A stretch of DNA of 64,000 nucleotides, from NCBI GenBank assembly GCA_020634235.1, contig JACKCB010000001.1, forward strand, positions 1 to 64,000, written 5' to 3'. The position numbers were made by a program, and so were the translations under genes. The first letter of the stretch is position 1. Each line of letters starts with the position of its first letter. The notes under the pieces are model-generated. The model searched no databases. It saw nothing but the letters and a program-made list of their open reading frames with translations, and was not told the DNA's origin. Shown here in pieces: positions 25,711 through 33,975 of the stretch. The stretch is from Ardenticatenaceae bacterium. Lineage in GTDB: Bacteria; Chloroflexota; Anaerolineae; Promineifilales; Promineifilaceae.

Positions 25711-25740
25711 TTGACCAGGCATCCACCACTCTGGTACAAT
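25711..25740 (+). promoter_or_regulatory. Promoter of the stress-protein/permease operon
   Basis: TTGACC (25711-25716), 18-base spacer, TACAAT (25735-25740), about 58 bases before the first universal stress protein. Confidence 0.6.
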
Positions 25741-25798
25741 GACCAGGTCAGCCGGATTCAGTTCCTCTACAGCACCGCTACCGGAAAAAGGGACAATT

Positions 25799-26236
25799 AT
25801 GAGCGGGATCGTATGTGCCGTACGGGGTGGGCCAGACAGCCAACCTACCATCAACCGCGCCATTATGCTGGCCAAAGAGACAGACCTACCGCTGTTCCTG
25901 CTGTACGTCGTCAACCTCGAATTCCTGGACCGCACCGCCAGCAGCCGTACCCAAACCATCTCCAAAGAGATGGCCCAAATGGGCGAATTCATCTTGCTCA
26001 CCGCCCAGGCTAAGGCCCAGGCAGAAGGCATTCAGGCCCAGGGTGTTATCCGGCACGGCCACGTGGCCGAGGAGATCGTCGCCCTGTGCCATGAAGTCAG
26101 CGCCGCCTATCTAGTCATCGGCCAGCCACAGTTCCACAAAGAAGACAATGTCTTCACCACCGCGCTGCACCAGGAATTTATCCAGCGCATCGAAGCCCAA
26201 ACCGGCGCAAAAGTAGTTCTGCCGCAGGAGCTGTAA
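25799..26236 (+). CDS. Universal stress protein (UspA-like)
   Basis: A 145-residue single-domain USP that probably binds a nucleotide. It starts MSGIVCAVRGGPDSQPTINRA, continues with PLFLLYVVNLEFLD and ends in AAYLVIGQPQF, with the remainder of the G-x2-G-x9-G ATP site changed (GQPQFHKED instead of GxxGxxG). This makes ATP binding uncertain. The preceding in-frame ATG lacks homology. It is 3 bases before the permease gene, and a second USP with the same ICAVRGG start follows the permease. Confidence 0.88.
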   Translation: MSGIVCAVRGGPDSQPTINRAIMLAKETDLPLFLLYVVNLEFLDRTASSRTQTISKEMAQMGEFILLTAQAKAQAEGIQAQGVIRHGHVAEEIVALCHEVSAAYLVIGQPQFHKEDNVFTTALHQEFIQRIEAQTGAKVVLPQEL

Positions 26237-26239
26237 ACC

Positions 26240-27967
26240 ATGGCCAAACCGCTGCGCTTCTATCTGCTCATCATCTTGCTGCTCCCGGCCGGGTTCCTGC
26301 TCTCCCTACCCCGGCACAACGCCCAGGGCCAAACCACCGCAAACACGCGCCTCATCAGCGGCACCGTCTACGACCGCCAGGGCCAACTGGTGGCCGACGC
26401 CCAGGTCAGCCTGCGCGCCGCCGGCGAAGCCGATCCCCTCGCCCAGGCCCACACCCAGCCCGATGGGCGCTACGCCCTGACCCTAACCGGAACCGTTCCC
26501 GACCAACTAACCGTCCACATCGAACGCGAACACTTCCAGCCGGCGGTTGTCCCCCTGGATGCAGAGGCCCTGCAAAGCCTGCGCGCCGGCCAACCCATCC
26601 TCCTGCCAGACACAATCCTGCAGCGCCAGGTCACCCTCTCCTTCTGGGTAGCCACCCTCATCTTCATCGCCATGCTGGCCCTGATCGCCTTCGGCAAACT
26701 GCACAACACCCTGGCCGCCCTGCTGGGCATGTCGGCCGTTTTCGCCGTCAGCTATCTGGGCCGGCCGTTGTCTGAGGAGCTGTTTATCTTCAGCTTCCGC
26801 GGCGCGCTGCAATACGTCGACTGGAACGTCATCTTCCTCATCATGGGCATGATGATCGTCATCGCCGTCGTCGAACGGACCGGCGTCTTCCAGTGGCTGG
26901 CCTTCACCGCCTACCGCCTCTCTCGCGGGCGCATCTGGCTGCTGGTCATCATCCTCATGATCATCACCGGCATCGCCTCGGCCGCCCTGGACAACGTCAC
27001 CACCATGCTGCTGATGACCCCCATCACCGTCCAGATCGCCCTGGCCCTGAACATCAACCCCCTGGCCCTGCTAATGCCCGAAGTACTGGCCTCCAACGTA
27101 GCCGGCATCAGCACCCTCATCGGCACCCCCACCAACATCCTCATCGGCTCCTACGCCGGACTCTCCTTCAACGACTTCCTCACCAACCTGACGCCGGGCG
27201 TCCTGCTGGCCATGCTCGGCCTCATCCTCTACTGCGAATTCGTTTACCGGCGCGAACTACGCGCTGGCGGCACCGGCCGGGTCTCGGCCCTCCTCCTCGA
27301 CAAACTGGCGGAACGGGCCCAGATCACCGAACCAGATCACCTCAAGAAAGCCGGCATTGTGGGCGCATTCATGCTCATCCTCTTCGTCGCCGGCGAACTG
27401 ATCCACCTCACCCCCGCCGTCACCGCCCTGATGGGCGCCACCGCCCTCCTCGTCTGGGTCAAGCCGGACATCGAAGAGATGATCGAGGCCGTAGACTGGA
27501 CCACCCTGGTGTTCTTTATCGGCCTGTTCGTCGTCGTCGGCGCCATCCAGGAAGTGGGCCTCATCAGCTTCATCGCCGACGGCATCGGGCAGCTCGTAGG
27601 CAGCAGCCTGCTGCTGGCCGTGATTGTTGTCGTCTGGTTCAGCGCCCTCTTGTCCACCCTCATCGCCAACATCCCCTTCACCGCCGCCATGCTGCCCGTC
27701 ATCGGCTACCTCACCGCCACCGTGCCCGGTGCAAGCAGCAACGTCCTCTTCTACTGCCTCTCCGTGGGATCGGCCATGGGCGGCAACGGCTCGCTGATCG
27801 GCGCCTCCGCCAACATGGTCACCTCCGGCATCGCCGAGCGGGCCGGCTACCCCATCACCTATGCCTATTTCTTCAAGAAAGGTTTCCCGGCCCTGCTCGT
27901 CACCGTCAGCCTGGCCACGCTGTGGCTAATCTTCCATTTTCTGGTGAACAACCCGGCCGGGTCCTAA
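26240..27967 (+). CDS. ArsB/NhaD-type (SLC13/P-family) permease with N-terminal Ig-like domain
   Basis: A 575-residue membrane transporter. A signal-like helix (FYLLIILLLPAGFLLSL) leads to an extracytoplasmic carboxypeptidase-regulatory-like domain (about 38-128; ISGTVYDRQGQLVADAQVSL and GRYALTL). From residue 132 there are about eleven transmembrane helices of the ion transporter superfamily, with DNVTTMLLMTPITVQIAL and GTPTNILIGSYAGLSF in the first half and IANIPFTAAMLPV and GGNGSLIGASANMV in the second, the twin hairpin sites typical of the family. Substrates of relatives are Na+/H+, arsenite or dicarboxylates; which applies is unknown. The Ig-like fusion is unusual. The gene sits between two universal stress proteins. 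Confidence 0.87.
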   Translation: MAKPLRFYLLIILLLPAGFLLSLPRHNAQGQTTANTRLISGTVYDRQGQLVADAQVSLRAAGEADPLAQAHTQPDGRYALTLTGTVPDQLTVHIEREHFQPAVVPLDAEALQSLRAGQPILLPDTILQRQVTLSFWVATLIFIAMLALIAFGKLHNTLAALLGMSAVFAVSYLGRPLSEELFIFSFRGALQYVDWNVIFLIMGMMIVIAVVERTGVFQWLAFTAYRLSRGRIWLLVIILMIITGIASAALDNVTTMLLMTPITVQIALALNINPLALLMPEVLASNVAGISTLIGTPTNILIGSYAGLSFNDFLTNLTPGVLLAMLGLILYCEFVYRRELRAGGTGRVSALLLDKLAERAQITEPDHLKKAGIVGAFMLILFVAGELIHLTPAVTALMGATALLVWVKPDIEEMIEAVDWTTLVFFIGLFVVVGAIQEVGLISFIADGIGQLVGSSLLLAVIVVVWFSALLSTLIANIPFTAAMLPVIGYLTATVPGASSNVLFYCLSVGSAMGGNGSLIGASANMVTSGIAERAGYPITYAYFFKKGFPALLVTVSLATLWLIFHFLVNNPAGS

Positions 27968-27990
27968 CCGCCCGCCACAGGACAACCATC

Positions 27991-28461
27991 ATGACCAATT
28001 CACAGCCCAAGCAGATCATCTGCGCCGTGCGCGGTGGGGCCGAAAGCCGCGACACCGTCTCCCAGGCCATCAACCTGGCCCTGGAAGGCAGCAGCCGGCT
28101 GACCTTCCTGCACATCATGGACGCCGAATTTTTGCAATACGCCACGGTTGGCCCCTTAAGCGTGGTCTACAACGAACTGGTAGAGATGGGCACCTTCGCC
28201 ATGATGATCCTGTGCGACCGTGCCCAGCGCCGCGGCGTCACCGACGTAGACTTCGTTGTCCGCGAGGGCAGCATCCGCAAGCAACTGCTCCAGTTCGCCA
28301 TCGCCACCCGTGCCCAGGTACTGGTCATCGGCCACCCCACGCGCAGCCCCGGCCGGAACGTCTTCGAGGCCAGCGAACTGGACGAATTCATCGCTGAGCT
28401 GGAGCGCGAAGGCCATCTCCGCGTCATTCAAGTCACCCCAGCTGCCCCCGGCCGCAGTTGA
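27991..28461 (+). CDS. Universal stress protein (UspA-like)
   Basis: A 156-residue USP. It begins with QIICAVRGGAESRDTVSQAI, closely resembling the USP before the permease, and has LTFLHIMDAEFLQY and AQVLVIGHPTRSPGRNVFE in the nucleotide-site region. The two USPs are probably paralogues made by a duplication around the permease. A cytoplasmic regulatory contact with the transporter, as proposed for other USP-transporter pairs, is possible but not shown. It is the last gene before a convergent membrane-protein operon. Confidence 0.88.
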   Translation: MTNSQPKQIICAVRGGAESRDTVSQAINLALEGSSRLTFLHIMDAEFLQYATVGPLSVVYNELVEMGTFAMMILCDRAQRRGVTDVDFVVREGSIRKQLLQFAIATRAQVLVIGHPTRSPGRNVFEASELDEFIAELEREGHLRVIQVTPAAPGRS

Positions 28462-28495
28462 CATCACGCCCAAACGCACGCCACAGCTTGCCGGG

Positions 28496-30313
28496 TCAGG
28501 GTGCAATTCGTAACCCATTAGGCGTAACTAGCGGCACCGCCGCCGGCACAATCCCCACCACCGCCAGCGGGAACGGCGTCTCCACCGGCCGCCCGGCCGG
28601 GTGCGTCACCGGCAGCCACTCCCCGGCCGGGTCCAACCCCACCACCCGCAGCAGCCCCTGTGCCGGCAGCGCCTCCGCCGCCACCGGCAGCGCCAGCGTC
28701 GCCGAAAAAACCTGGCCCGCCTGCCAGCTCAGCGCCGCCTGGGCCTCACCCACCACCACACCCTCCCGCCCCACCAGGTCCAGCCCCACCCGCCCCGTAC
28801 CATCACGCAAGCCATAGCCAAACAAAGTTACCGGCAGCACCCGGCCGGGCACCACCTCCGCCGCCACACTGTAGCCCACCACCTGCCACTCCCCCAACCG
28901 GGCACAGGCCGCCTCGTGAACCTGCAGCGGCTGGTAGACCACCGGCCGGGGATAAGCCGGCCCCAAAATCCCCACCAGCAGCCCCAGCGCCAACAACCCC
29001 AGCCCGCCGCCCGCCAAACCCGCCGCCCAGCGGCCGCCCAGCCGCCACAAGCCCAACGCCAGCAGCGCCGCCAGCGGCCCGGCCGCGGCATACGCCAGCC
29101 GCCCCTGGTAACCCGACCAGTTAATCGTCTGTACGTAACGCAGCAGCGAAAGATACACCCCGGCCACCGCCAGCCCATTCAACGCCAGCGCCAACCCAAC
29201 CGGCCCAACCCGGCCGGGTTCCCGGCGATCCCACACCAGCAGCAGCAGCCCGGCCGCGCCGGCCAGCAGCAGCGCCAGCAGCAGCCCATAGACCCAGCCC
29301 GGCGCCTTGATATTCAGCCAGCCAAACCAGGCCCAGTAGGATTGGAAATGGAAACTGGCAAACTCAGCCAGATCCCGGCCGGAAAACGCCCCCTCGCGCA
29401 CTACCGATGCCCCCTTGGCCGCCAAATGCACCGCCCAGGCCAGCGGATCGCCATACAACTGCCGGTTGCGCCAGAACCACCAGCCGGCTAGCAGCAGCGG
29501 CGGCAGCCCCACGCGCAGCAAATTGGGCAGCGCCCGGCGGGCCAACGCCCCCACCCGGCCGGGCCAACGAACCGCCCCCGTCGCCCGCCACGCCGGCCAC
29601 ACCACCGCCAGCAAGGCCACCGGCCACAAGGCGAACAAAGCCAGCTTGGTCAGCGCCCCCAATCCTAACAGCACCCCCAACGCCAGCACCCGGCCGGGGC
29701 GTACCTCTTTGCCCACGACCACCGCCAGAGCCACAATCGCCGCACCCAGCAGCGCCGTCAGGGCGTCGTTGTTCACGCTGGCCGTGATAAACAGGAATTG
29801 GGGATTGAAGGCCAGCAGCGCCGCCGCCAGCAGCCCCACCCGGCCATCCGCCGGCCAAAGCTGCCGCCCCAGGAGACAGGCCAGCAGCACCGCCCCCGCA
29901 CCACACAGCAGCGACCACAGCCGCGCCAGGTGAAAAGCCAGCGCCGCGCCCGTGAACGGCCACCCCTCGGCCAGCGTGTGCAAATAGAACTGCGCCCGGC
30001 CGGGATCGGCCGGGTCCAGGGCAAAGCAAGGGTTAAAGGGCAGTTCCAGCAGCGCGGATGGCCCGGCCGGGGCCGCCGCCAGCGCCGCCCCGGCATAATA
30101 CAGCGGCGGCTGGTTGGCCTCCATGGTCACATTCTCCGCCGCCACCGGGGACATTACCGGCAGGCGGCGGGAAGCCAGCAGCGTTTGCACAAAGCGAAAA
30201 TGGTCCAGCTCATCCGGCGCTTCGCCCAACGGCACCACCAGACTGGTGGCCACGCCCAGCAGCAGGTAGGCAGCCACAATGGCCGCCAGCCACCAACGGT
30301 GGGCGCGGCTCAT
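28496..30313 (-). CDS. DUF2142-like/GT39-like polytopic membrane protein
   Basis: A 605-residue inner-membrane protein with about ten to twelve helices and a soluble C-terminal beta-rich domain (about 470-605). The first periplasmic loop carries PLGEAPDELDHFRFVQ with acidic residues, followed by ANQPPLYYAGAAL, both typical of DUF2142 and mannosyltransferase-like GT-C proteins. Probably a lipid-linked-sugar glycosyltransferase for the envelope. Its ATG overlaps the stop of the YfhO-like gene by four bases (ATGA), so the two are coupled. Confidence 0.82.
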   Translation of the reverse strand: MSRAHRWWLAAIVAAYLLLGVATSLVVPLGEAPDELDHFRFVQTLLASRRLPVMSPVAAENVTMEANQPPLYYAGAALAAAPAGPSALLELPFNPCFALDPADPGRAQFYLHTLAEGWPFTGAALAFHLARLWSLLCGAGAVLLACLLGRQLWPADGRVGLLAAALLAFNPQFLFITASVNNDALTALLGAAIVALAVVVGKEVRPGRVLALGVLLGLGALTKLALFALWPVALLAVVWPAWRATGAVRWPGRVGALARRALPNLLRVGLPPLLLAGWWFWRNRQLYGDPLAWAVHLAAKGASVVREGAFSGRDLAEFASFHFQSYWAWFGWLNIKAPGWVYGLLLALLLAGAAGLLLLVWDRREPGRVGPVGLALALNGLAVAGVYLSLLRYVQTINWSGYQGRLAYAAAGPLAALLALGLWRLGGRWAAGLAGGGLGLLALGLLVGILGPAYPRPVVYQPLQVHEAACARLGEWQVVGYSVAAEVVPGRVLPVTLFGYGLRDGTGRVGLDLVGREGVVVGEAQAALSWQAGQVFSATLALPVAAEALPAQGLLRVVGLDPAGEWLPVTHPAGRPVETPFPLAVVGIVPAAVPLVTPNGLRIAP

Positions 30314-33126
30314 GCGGCCCCCCGCCGGCGGCGCACCACCGTCACTGCCAGCACCCCCAGTACCAGCAGCAGCGTCACGCCGCTTACCAGCCCCCCCAGG
30401 AAGAAATCGGGGGGGCGAAACTGGAACTCAATGGTATGCACCCCGGCCGGGACGTACACCGCCCGCAGCAAATAGTTGGCCTGGAAAACGGGCGTGGCCT
30501 GGCCATCCACCGTGGCCTGCCAGCCGGGGTAGTAGCTGTCGGCCAGCACCACGTAGCCAGGTGCGGCCATCTCCGCTTGCAGGGTGACCCGGTTCAGCCG
30601 GTTAGCCGTCACCGTCACCACTGATGCCCCGCCGGCCGGAGTCACAGTTGGTGGCACGGCCCCATCGCTCGCCTCCAGCACCACCAACTGCCCCAATTCA
30701 GCGGCGTGGGCCACCACGGCCGCCAGGGCGGCCGCCTCATCCCCGGCCACGATGGCCTCATGCACGGCATAAGCCCGCGGCAAATAACCCTCGTTGACGT
30801 AGATGCGTGTCTTGCCCTCCTCAAAGGCCAGCTCCGGCCGGGGCAAGTAGTACGTGGCAAAGGCCAGGTCATCCCCGGCCGGGCTGTCGCCGGCCAGCCG
30901 TGTCCCGGCCGGGTAAACATCCTCATGCGCCTGCCCCACGGCCACCGCTCCGTGGCCGTCATATGTCACCACCAGCCGGAATTCGCGCCCCCACTCCGAC
31001 GGGAAAGCAGCAAAATAGAAGCTGTGCCACCCCTCGGCCGGCAGGCCGGCCAGGTCCAGGTCGGCATGGGCCAGCTCCAGCCCACCGTCACCGGTGAAAA
31101 TGCGCGCTGTCACCGTCCCGGCCGGGGCGTTTTCCAGGCGCAGCGGCAGGTCTACGCGGTGCAGGCCCGCATCCCCAGCCACAAATCGCTGCCCGGCCGG
31201 GCTGTCCGCCGTCAGCGGCAGCCAGCCATCCACCCGCGTCTGGGCCACATCCGGCACCGAATTCGCCTGCCACCAATCGGCAATGGTGGTGATGTATTTG
31301 ACGTTGAGCATATCCATCAGCGGCGAATCCAGCCCTTTGAGCGGCATCAGGATGCGGTTAAAGCGGATGGCGCTCTCTCCTTCGGCGGCGTTGTACAAGT
31401 CCACATGGCGGCGCGGCAGCCCCGGCTCATAGCCGCTGGCGTTGCCAATGCGGGCCAGCAGCGAGGTGTTGGGATAGAAGACAATCCCCTCGGCCGGGGT
31501 GGCAATGCGAAACGGCTCCGGGTCGCGCTGCAAAAAATCGACGATGGGCGACTCAGGGTAGAAATCGCTAACCGGCGAGATGGTGTTGTAGCCGTAGCTC
31601 ATCAGGTAAAGGTCGGCCACCAGCCAGGCCAGGGCCAGCGCGCCGAAGGGGCGCGGGCGCAGCCAGCCGCGCAGCCGGGCCAGGATCAGCCCGGCACTGA
31701 CCAGCAGCGAGAGCAGCGCCCAGCCAAACCAGGGCAGCAAATAGTCCGCAGTACGAGCGACGTCGGCGCGGTAGGCCAGGCTGTACCCCAAGACGACCAG
31801 CAGGCTCACGCCAGCAATGGCGGCCACGGCGCGCACCAACCGCCCCGGCCGGGGCCAACCGCCCCCCATCAGCCGGTCCAGGCTGATGGCACTGAGCACT
31901 GCCCCGCACACCACCACCAGGATCGCCGCCCGGCCGGGGTACAGCCCGGAAAAGACGGGCAGCACATACAGCAGCCCATAAGCCGGCGTGCCCAACGTCC
32001 ACAGCAGCCCCAGCAGCCCCCACCCGGCATAGAACCAGGTCAGCCGGTCACGCCGCAGCAGCAGGGCCAGGCCAATGAGGAAGAGGGGCAGCAGCCCCAG
32101 GTACAACGTCGTTTCGTTGTAGTTGTCGATGCCCCACCAGTTATTGTTGTGGCTGGGGTTGCCAAAGAAATTGGGCACCAGCAGCACCACCGCCCGATCC
32201 CACAGGCCGCTGAGCAGCGAATCGGCGAACGGCAGCGGGCGGCGGTGGGTCTGGCTGAGGTAGGTAAAGGCCGGCCACACCTGCACCAGGGACAGGGCCA
32301 CGCCACTGCCCAAGAAGAGCAGGCCCAGGGCGGCCAGCCGTCCCCGGCCGGGCCAATCGGCGGCACGCAGCAGGGGCCAGATGCGCCACAAGAGGTACAC
32401 GGCCAGGGTCATGCTGGTGTACAGCGTCCAGTTCCAATGGCCGCCCAGCCAGGGGATGGCCAGGGCCAGGCCACCCAGCAGCGCATAGGTGACCGCCCGG
32501 CCGGGCTGTACCCGCCCGCCGCTCAGCGCCTGAACCATCTTTTCGGCCAGCAGCAGTTGCAGCGGCAGCCAGATGATGGCCGCGTGCACCACCTGCCACT
32601 CCAGCCAGACCATCATCAGCCCGTTGAAGGCGAACAGCACGCCCCCAGCCAGCGCCGCCAGCCGGCGCAGGGCCAGCACGCGCAGGTAGGCAAACATGAA
32701 AATGGCTCCCAACGCCAACTGAGTGCCAATGGTGGCATCGACGGCGCTGGCCCAGGGCAGCCCATGGTAAAATGCGGACAGGGGATAGAAAAGCCCGGCC
32801 TGGGTGTTGTAGGTGAAGGGATAGCCCGTGAGGACATACGGGTTCCACAGCGGGAACTCGCCCCTGCGGATGCTCTCCACCATGAAGAGCTTGACCGGCA
32901 GGATGTAGTTGACCACGTCGGTCAGCAGCCAGTTGTGGACGGCCACGGGCTGGTTGGGGCGCTGCCAGGGGGGCCAACCCTGGGTAACAATGTCGAGGGG
33001 CAGCAGCACCCGGCCGGGGAGCAGCGCCGGCCCCATAAACAAAGCAACCAGCAGCAGCAGCAAGCCAACAGCCAACCCATCCCGCACCCAGGCTTTCTCG
33101 ACGAAGGCACTCCACTTTTCGCGCAT
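30310..33126 (-). CDS. YfhO-like large membrane protein
   Basis: A 938-residue protein with about twelve to fourteen hydrophobic helices in the first 520 residues and a long extracytoplasmic C-terminal half with a final helix (FFLGGLVSGVTLLLVLGVLAV, in part). The YfhO pattern is visible in LPLDIVTQGWPPWQ, FPLWNPYVLTGYPFTYNTQAGLFYPL (in part) and the C-terminal VLADSYYPGWQATVDGQATPV and YVPAGVHTIEFQFRP. In Firmicutes YfhO acts in lipoteichoic-acid glycosylation, so a GT-C role is likely. The upstream ATG 12 codons earlier was rejected: an extended -10 (TGTTACAAT) ends eight bases before 33126. Confidence 0.87.
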   Translation of the reverse strand: MREKWSAFVEKAWVRDGLAVGLLLLLVALFMGPALLPGRVLLPLDIVTQGWPPWQRPNQPVAVHNWLLTDVVNYILPVKLFMVESIRRGEFPLWNPYVLTGYPFTYNTQAGLFYPLSAFYHGLPWASAVDATIGTQLALGAIFMFAYLRVLALRRLAALAGGVLFAFNGLMMVWLEWQVVHAAIIWLPLQLLLAEKMVQALSGGRVQPGRAVTYALLGGLALAIPWLGGHWNWTLYTSMTLAVYLLWRIWPLLRAADWPGRGRLAALGLLFLGSGVALSLVQVWPAFTYLSQTHRRPLPFADSLLSGLWDRAVVLLVPNFFGNPSHNNNWWGIDNYNETTLYLGLLPLFLIGLALLLRRDRLTWFYAGWGLLGLLWTLGTPAYGLLYVLPVFSGLYPGRAAILVVVCGAVLSAISLDRLMGGGWPRPGRLVRAVAAIAGVSLLVVLGYSLAYRADVARTADYLLPWFGWALLSLLVSAGLILARLRGWLRPRPFGALALAWLVADLYLMSYGYNTISPVSDFYPESPIVDFLQRDPEPFRIATPAEGIVFYPNTSLLARIGNASGYEPGLPRRHVDLYNAAEGESAIRFNRILMPLKGLDSPLMDMLNVKYITTIADWWQANSVPDVAQTRVDGWLPLTADSPAGQRFVAGDAGLHRVDLPLRLENAPAGTVTARIFTGDGGLELAHADLDLAGLPAEGWHSFYFAAFPSEWGREFRLVVTYDGHGAVAVGQAHEDVYPAGTRLAGDSPAGDDLAFATYYLPRPELAFEEGKTRIYVNEGYLPRAYAVHEAIVAGDEAAALAAVVAHAAELGQLVVLEASDGAVPPTVTPAGGASVVTVTANRLNRVTLQAEMAAPGYVVLADSYYPGWQATVDGQATPVFQANYLLRAVYVPAGVHTIEFQFRPPDFFLGGLVSGVTLLLVLGVLAVTVVRRRRGAA

Positions 33127-33134
33127 CGCACCCG

Positions 33135-33142
33135 ATTGTAAC
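33135..33142 (-). promoter_or_regulatory. Extended -10 promoter of the YfhO-like operon
   Basis: TGTTACAAT type extended -10, with TACAAT at 33140-33135 on the minus strand, eight bases before the ATG at 33126, so the mRNA would have at most one or two leader bases. Confidence 0.5.
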
Positions 33143-33353
33143 AAGCAACAGGCAACAATCAACCATCAGGTCAACCGCACGCCCGTCGTGACGCGGCAAC
33201 CTCCTGGAGGCTGAACCTATCGCCGTCCGTCTTGCCCAATTGCCAGCCTGCCAGTATCATCCCCCGTGCCAGGTGCAGCCGGCAGCTTGCCGCTGCGGCA
33301 CAACAAGTCTCATCTATGATTTATGACGTCTATTGACCTGCCAGGGAGATACC

Positions 33354-33611
33354 ATGAGCGACTTAAAATCCCAGTTTGAAACCGCCGCCGCCGATGCCCA
33401 GAAGCTGAGCAAGCGGCCCGACAACAACACGATGCTGCAATTGTATGCACTGTACAAACAGGCTACCGCGGGCAATGTCACCGGCTCCCGGCCGGGGTTC
33501 ACCGACCCCGTTGGCCGCGCCAAGTACGACGCCTGGGCCAAAATGCGCGGCAAATCGCCCGACTGGGCCATGCAGGAGTACGTCAAGCTGGTCGAGAGGC
33601 TAAAGGCGTAG
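33354..33611 (+). CDS. Acyl-CoA-binding protein
   Basis: An 85-residue, four-helix ACBP that binds long-chain acyl-CoA in the cytoplasm. Conserved positions are seen: LKSQFETAAADAQKL (helix 1), DNNTMLQLYALYKQATAG with the Tyr-Lys pair of the CoA site, RPGFTDPVGRAKYDAWAKMRGKS with Lys and Trp of the signature (here quoted in part as KYDAWAKMRGKS), and the final amphipathic helix. AGGGAG lies six bases before the ATG. ACBP is common in eukaryotes but patchy in bacteria. It stands alone between divergent and convergent neighbours. Confidence 0.93.
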   Translation: MSDLKSQFETAAADAQKLSKRPDNNTMLQLYALYKQATAGNVTGSRPGFTDPVGRAKYDAWAKMRGKSPDWAMQEYVKLVERLKA

Positions 33612-33645
33612 CGCCCAACCGCCGTTGGCTCGCCCCTGGTTGCAA

Positions 33646-33717
33646 TGCCCCCGGACGGATTCGAACCATCATTTGTCACTTAGGAGGCGACCGTTCTGTC
33701 CATTGAACTACGAGGGC
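33646..33717 (-). tRNA. tRNA-Arg (anticodon CCU)
   Basis: A 72-base cloverleaf on the minus strand. The acceptor stem GCCCTCG/CGGGGGC pairs (one U-G), D-stem GTTC/GAAC, anticodon stem GTCGC/GTGAC with loop CTCCTAA (anticodon CCT, reading AGG), T-stem GATGG/CCGTC with loop TTCGAAT, and discriminator A. The 3' CCA is not encoded. It is a rare-codon arginine tRNA. Confidence 0.95.
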
Positions 33718-33733
33718 CTGGCATCGCAGCCAG

Positions 33734-33742
33734 ATTATAACA
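33734..33742 (-). promoter_or_regulatory. Extended -10 promoter of tRNA-Arg
   Basis: TGTTATAAT (33742-33734) on the minus strand, about 17 bases before the mature tRNA 5' end; no convincing -35. Confidence 0.55.
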
Positions 33743-33975
33743 AGGCCCGCCGCTCCCGGCTACCGTCCCCAGACAACCCTATCTGGCCCAACACCGCCGC
33801 CAAACGGCGGGCAAATTGGCCAGTTCTGGGTATACTAACGTTGTCTTAATCGCCAGGGTGAGCGGCCGCGCTTTCTTATGGCGCGTGGCGGTACCAAACC
33901 GGGCGCACACCAGCCTTGCCCTCTGGCAGCATCTGTCTTGGCCAGGATCACAGGACGACAAAAAGGAATCTAGCT

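Noticed and set aside
26893..28461. 522-codon frame ending with the second universal stress protein
   Set aside because: Only the last 156 codons are homologous; the earlier part is an out-of-frame reading of the permease gene.
30706..33141. 811-codon open frame on the plus strand opposite the YfhO-like gene
   Set aside because: Gln/His/Gly/Arg-rich translation typical of an antisense shadow; the minus-strand membrane protein is clear.
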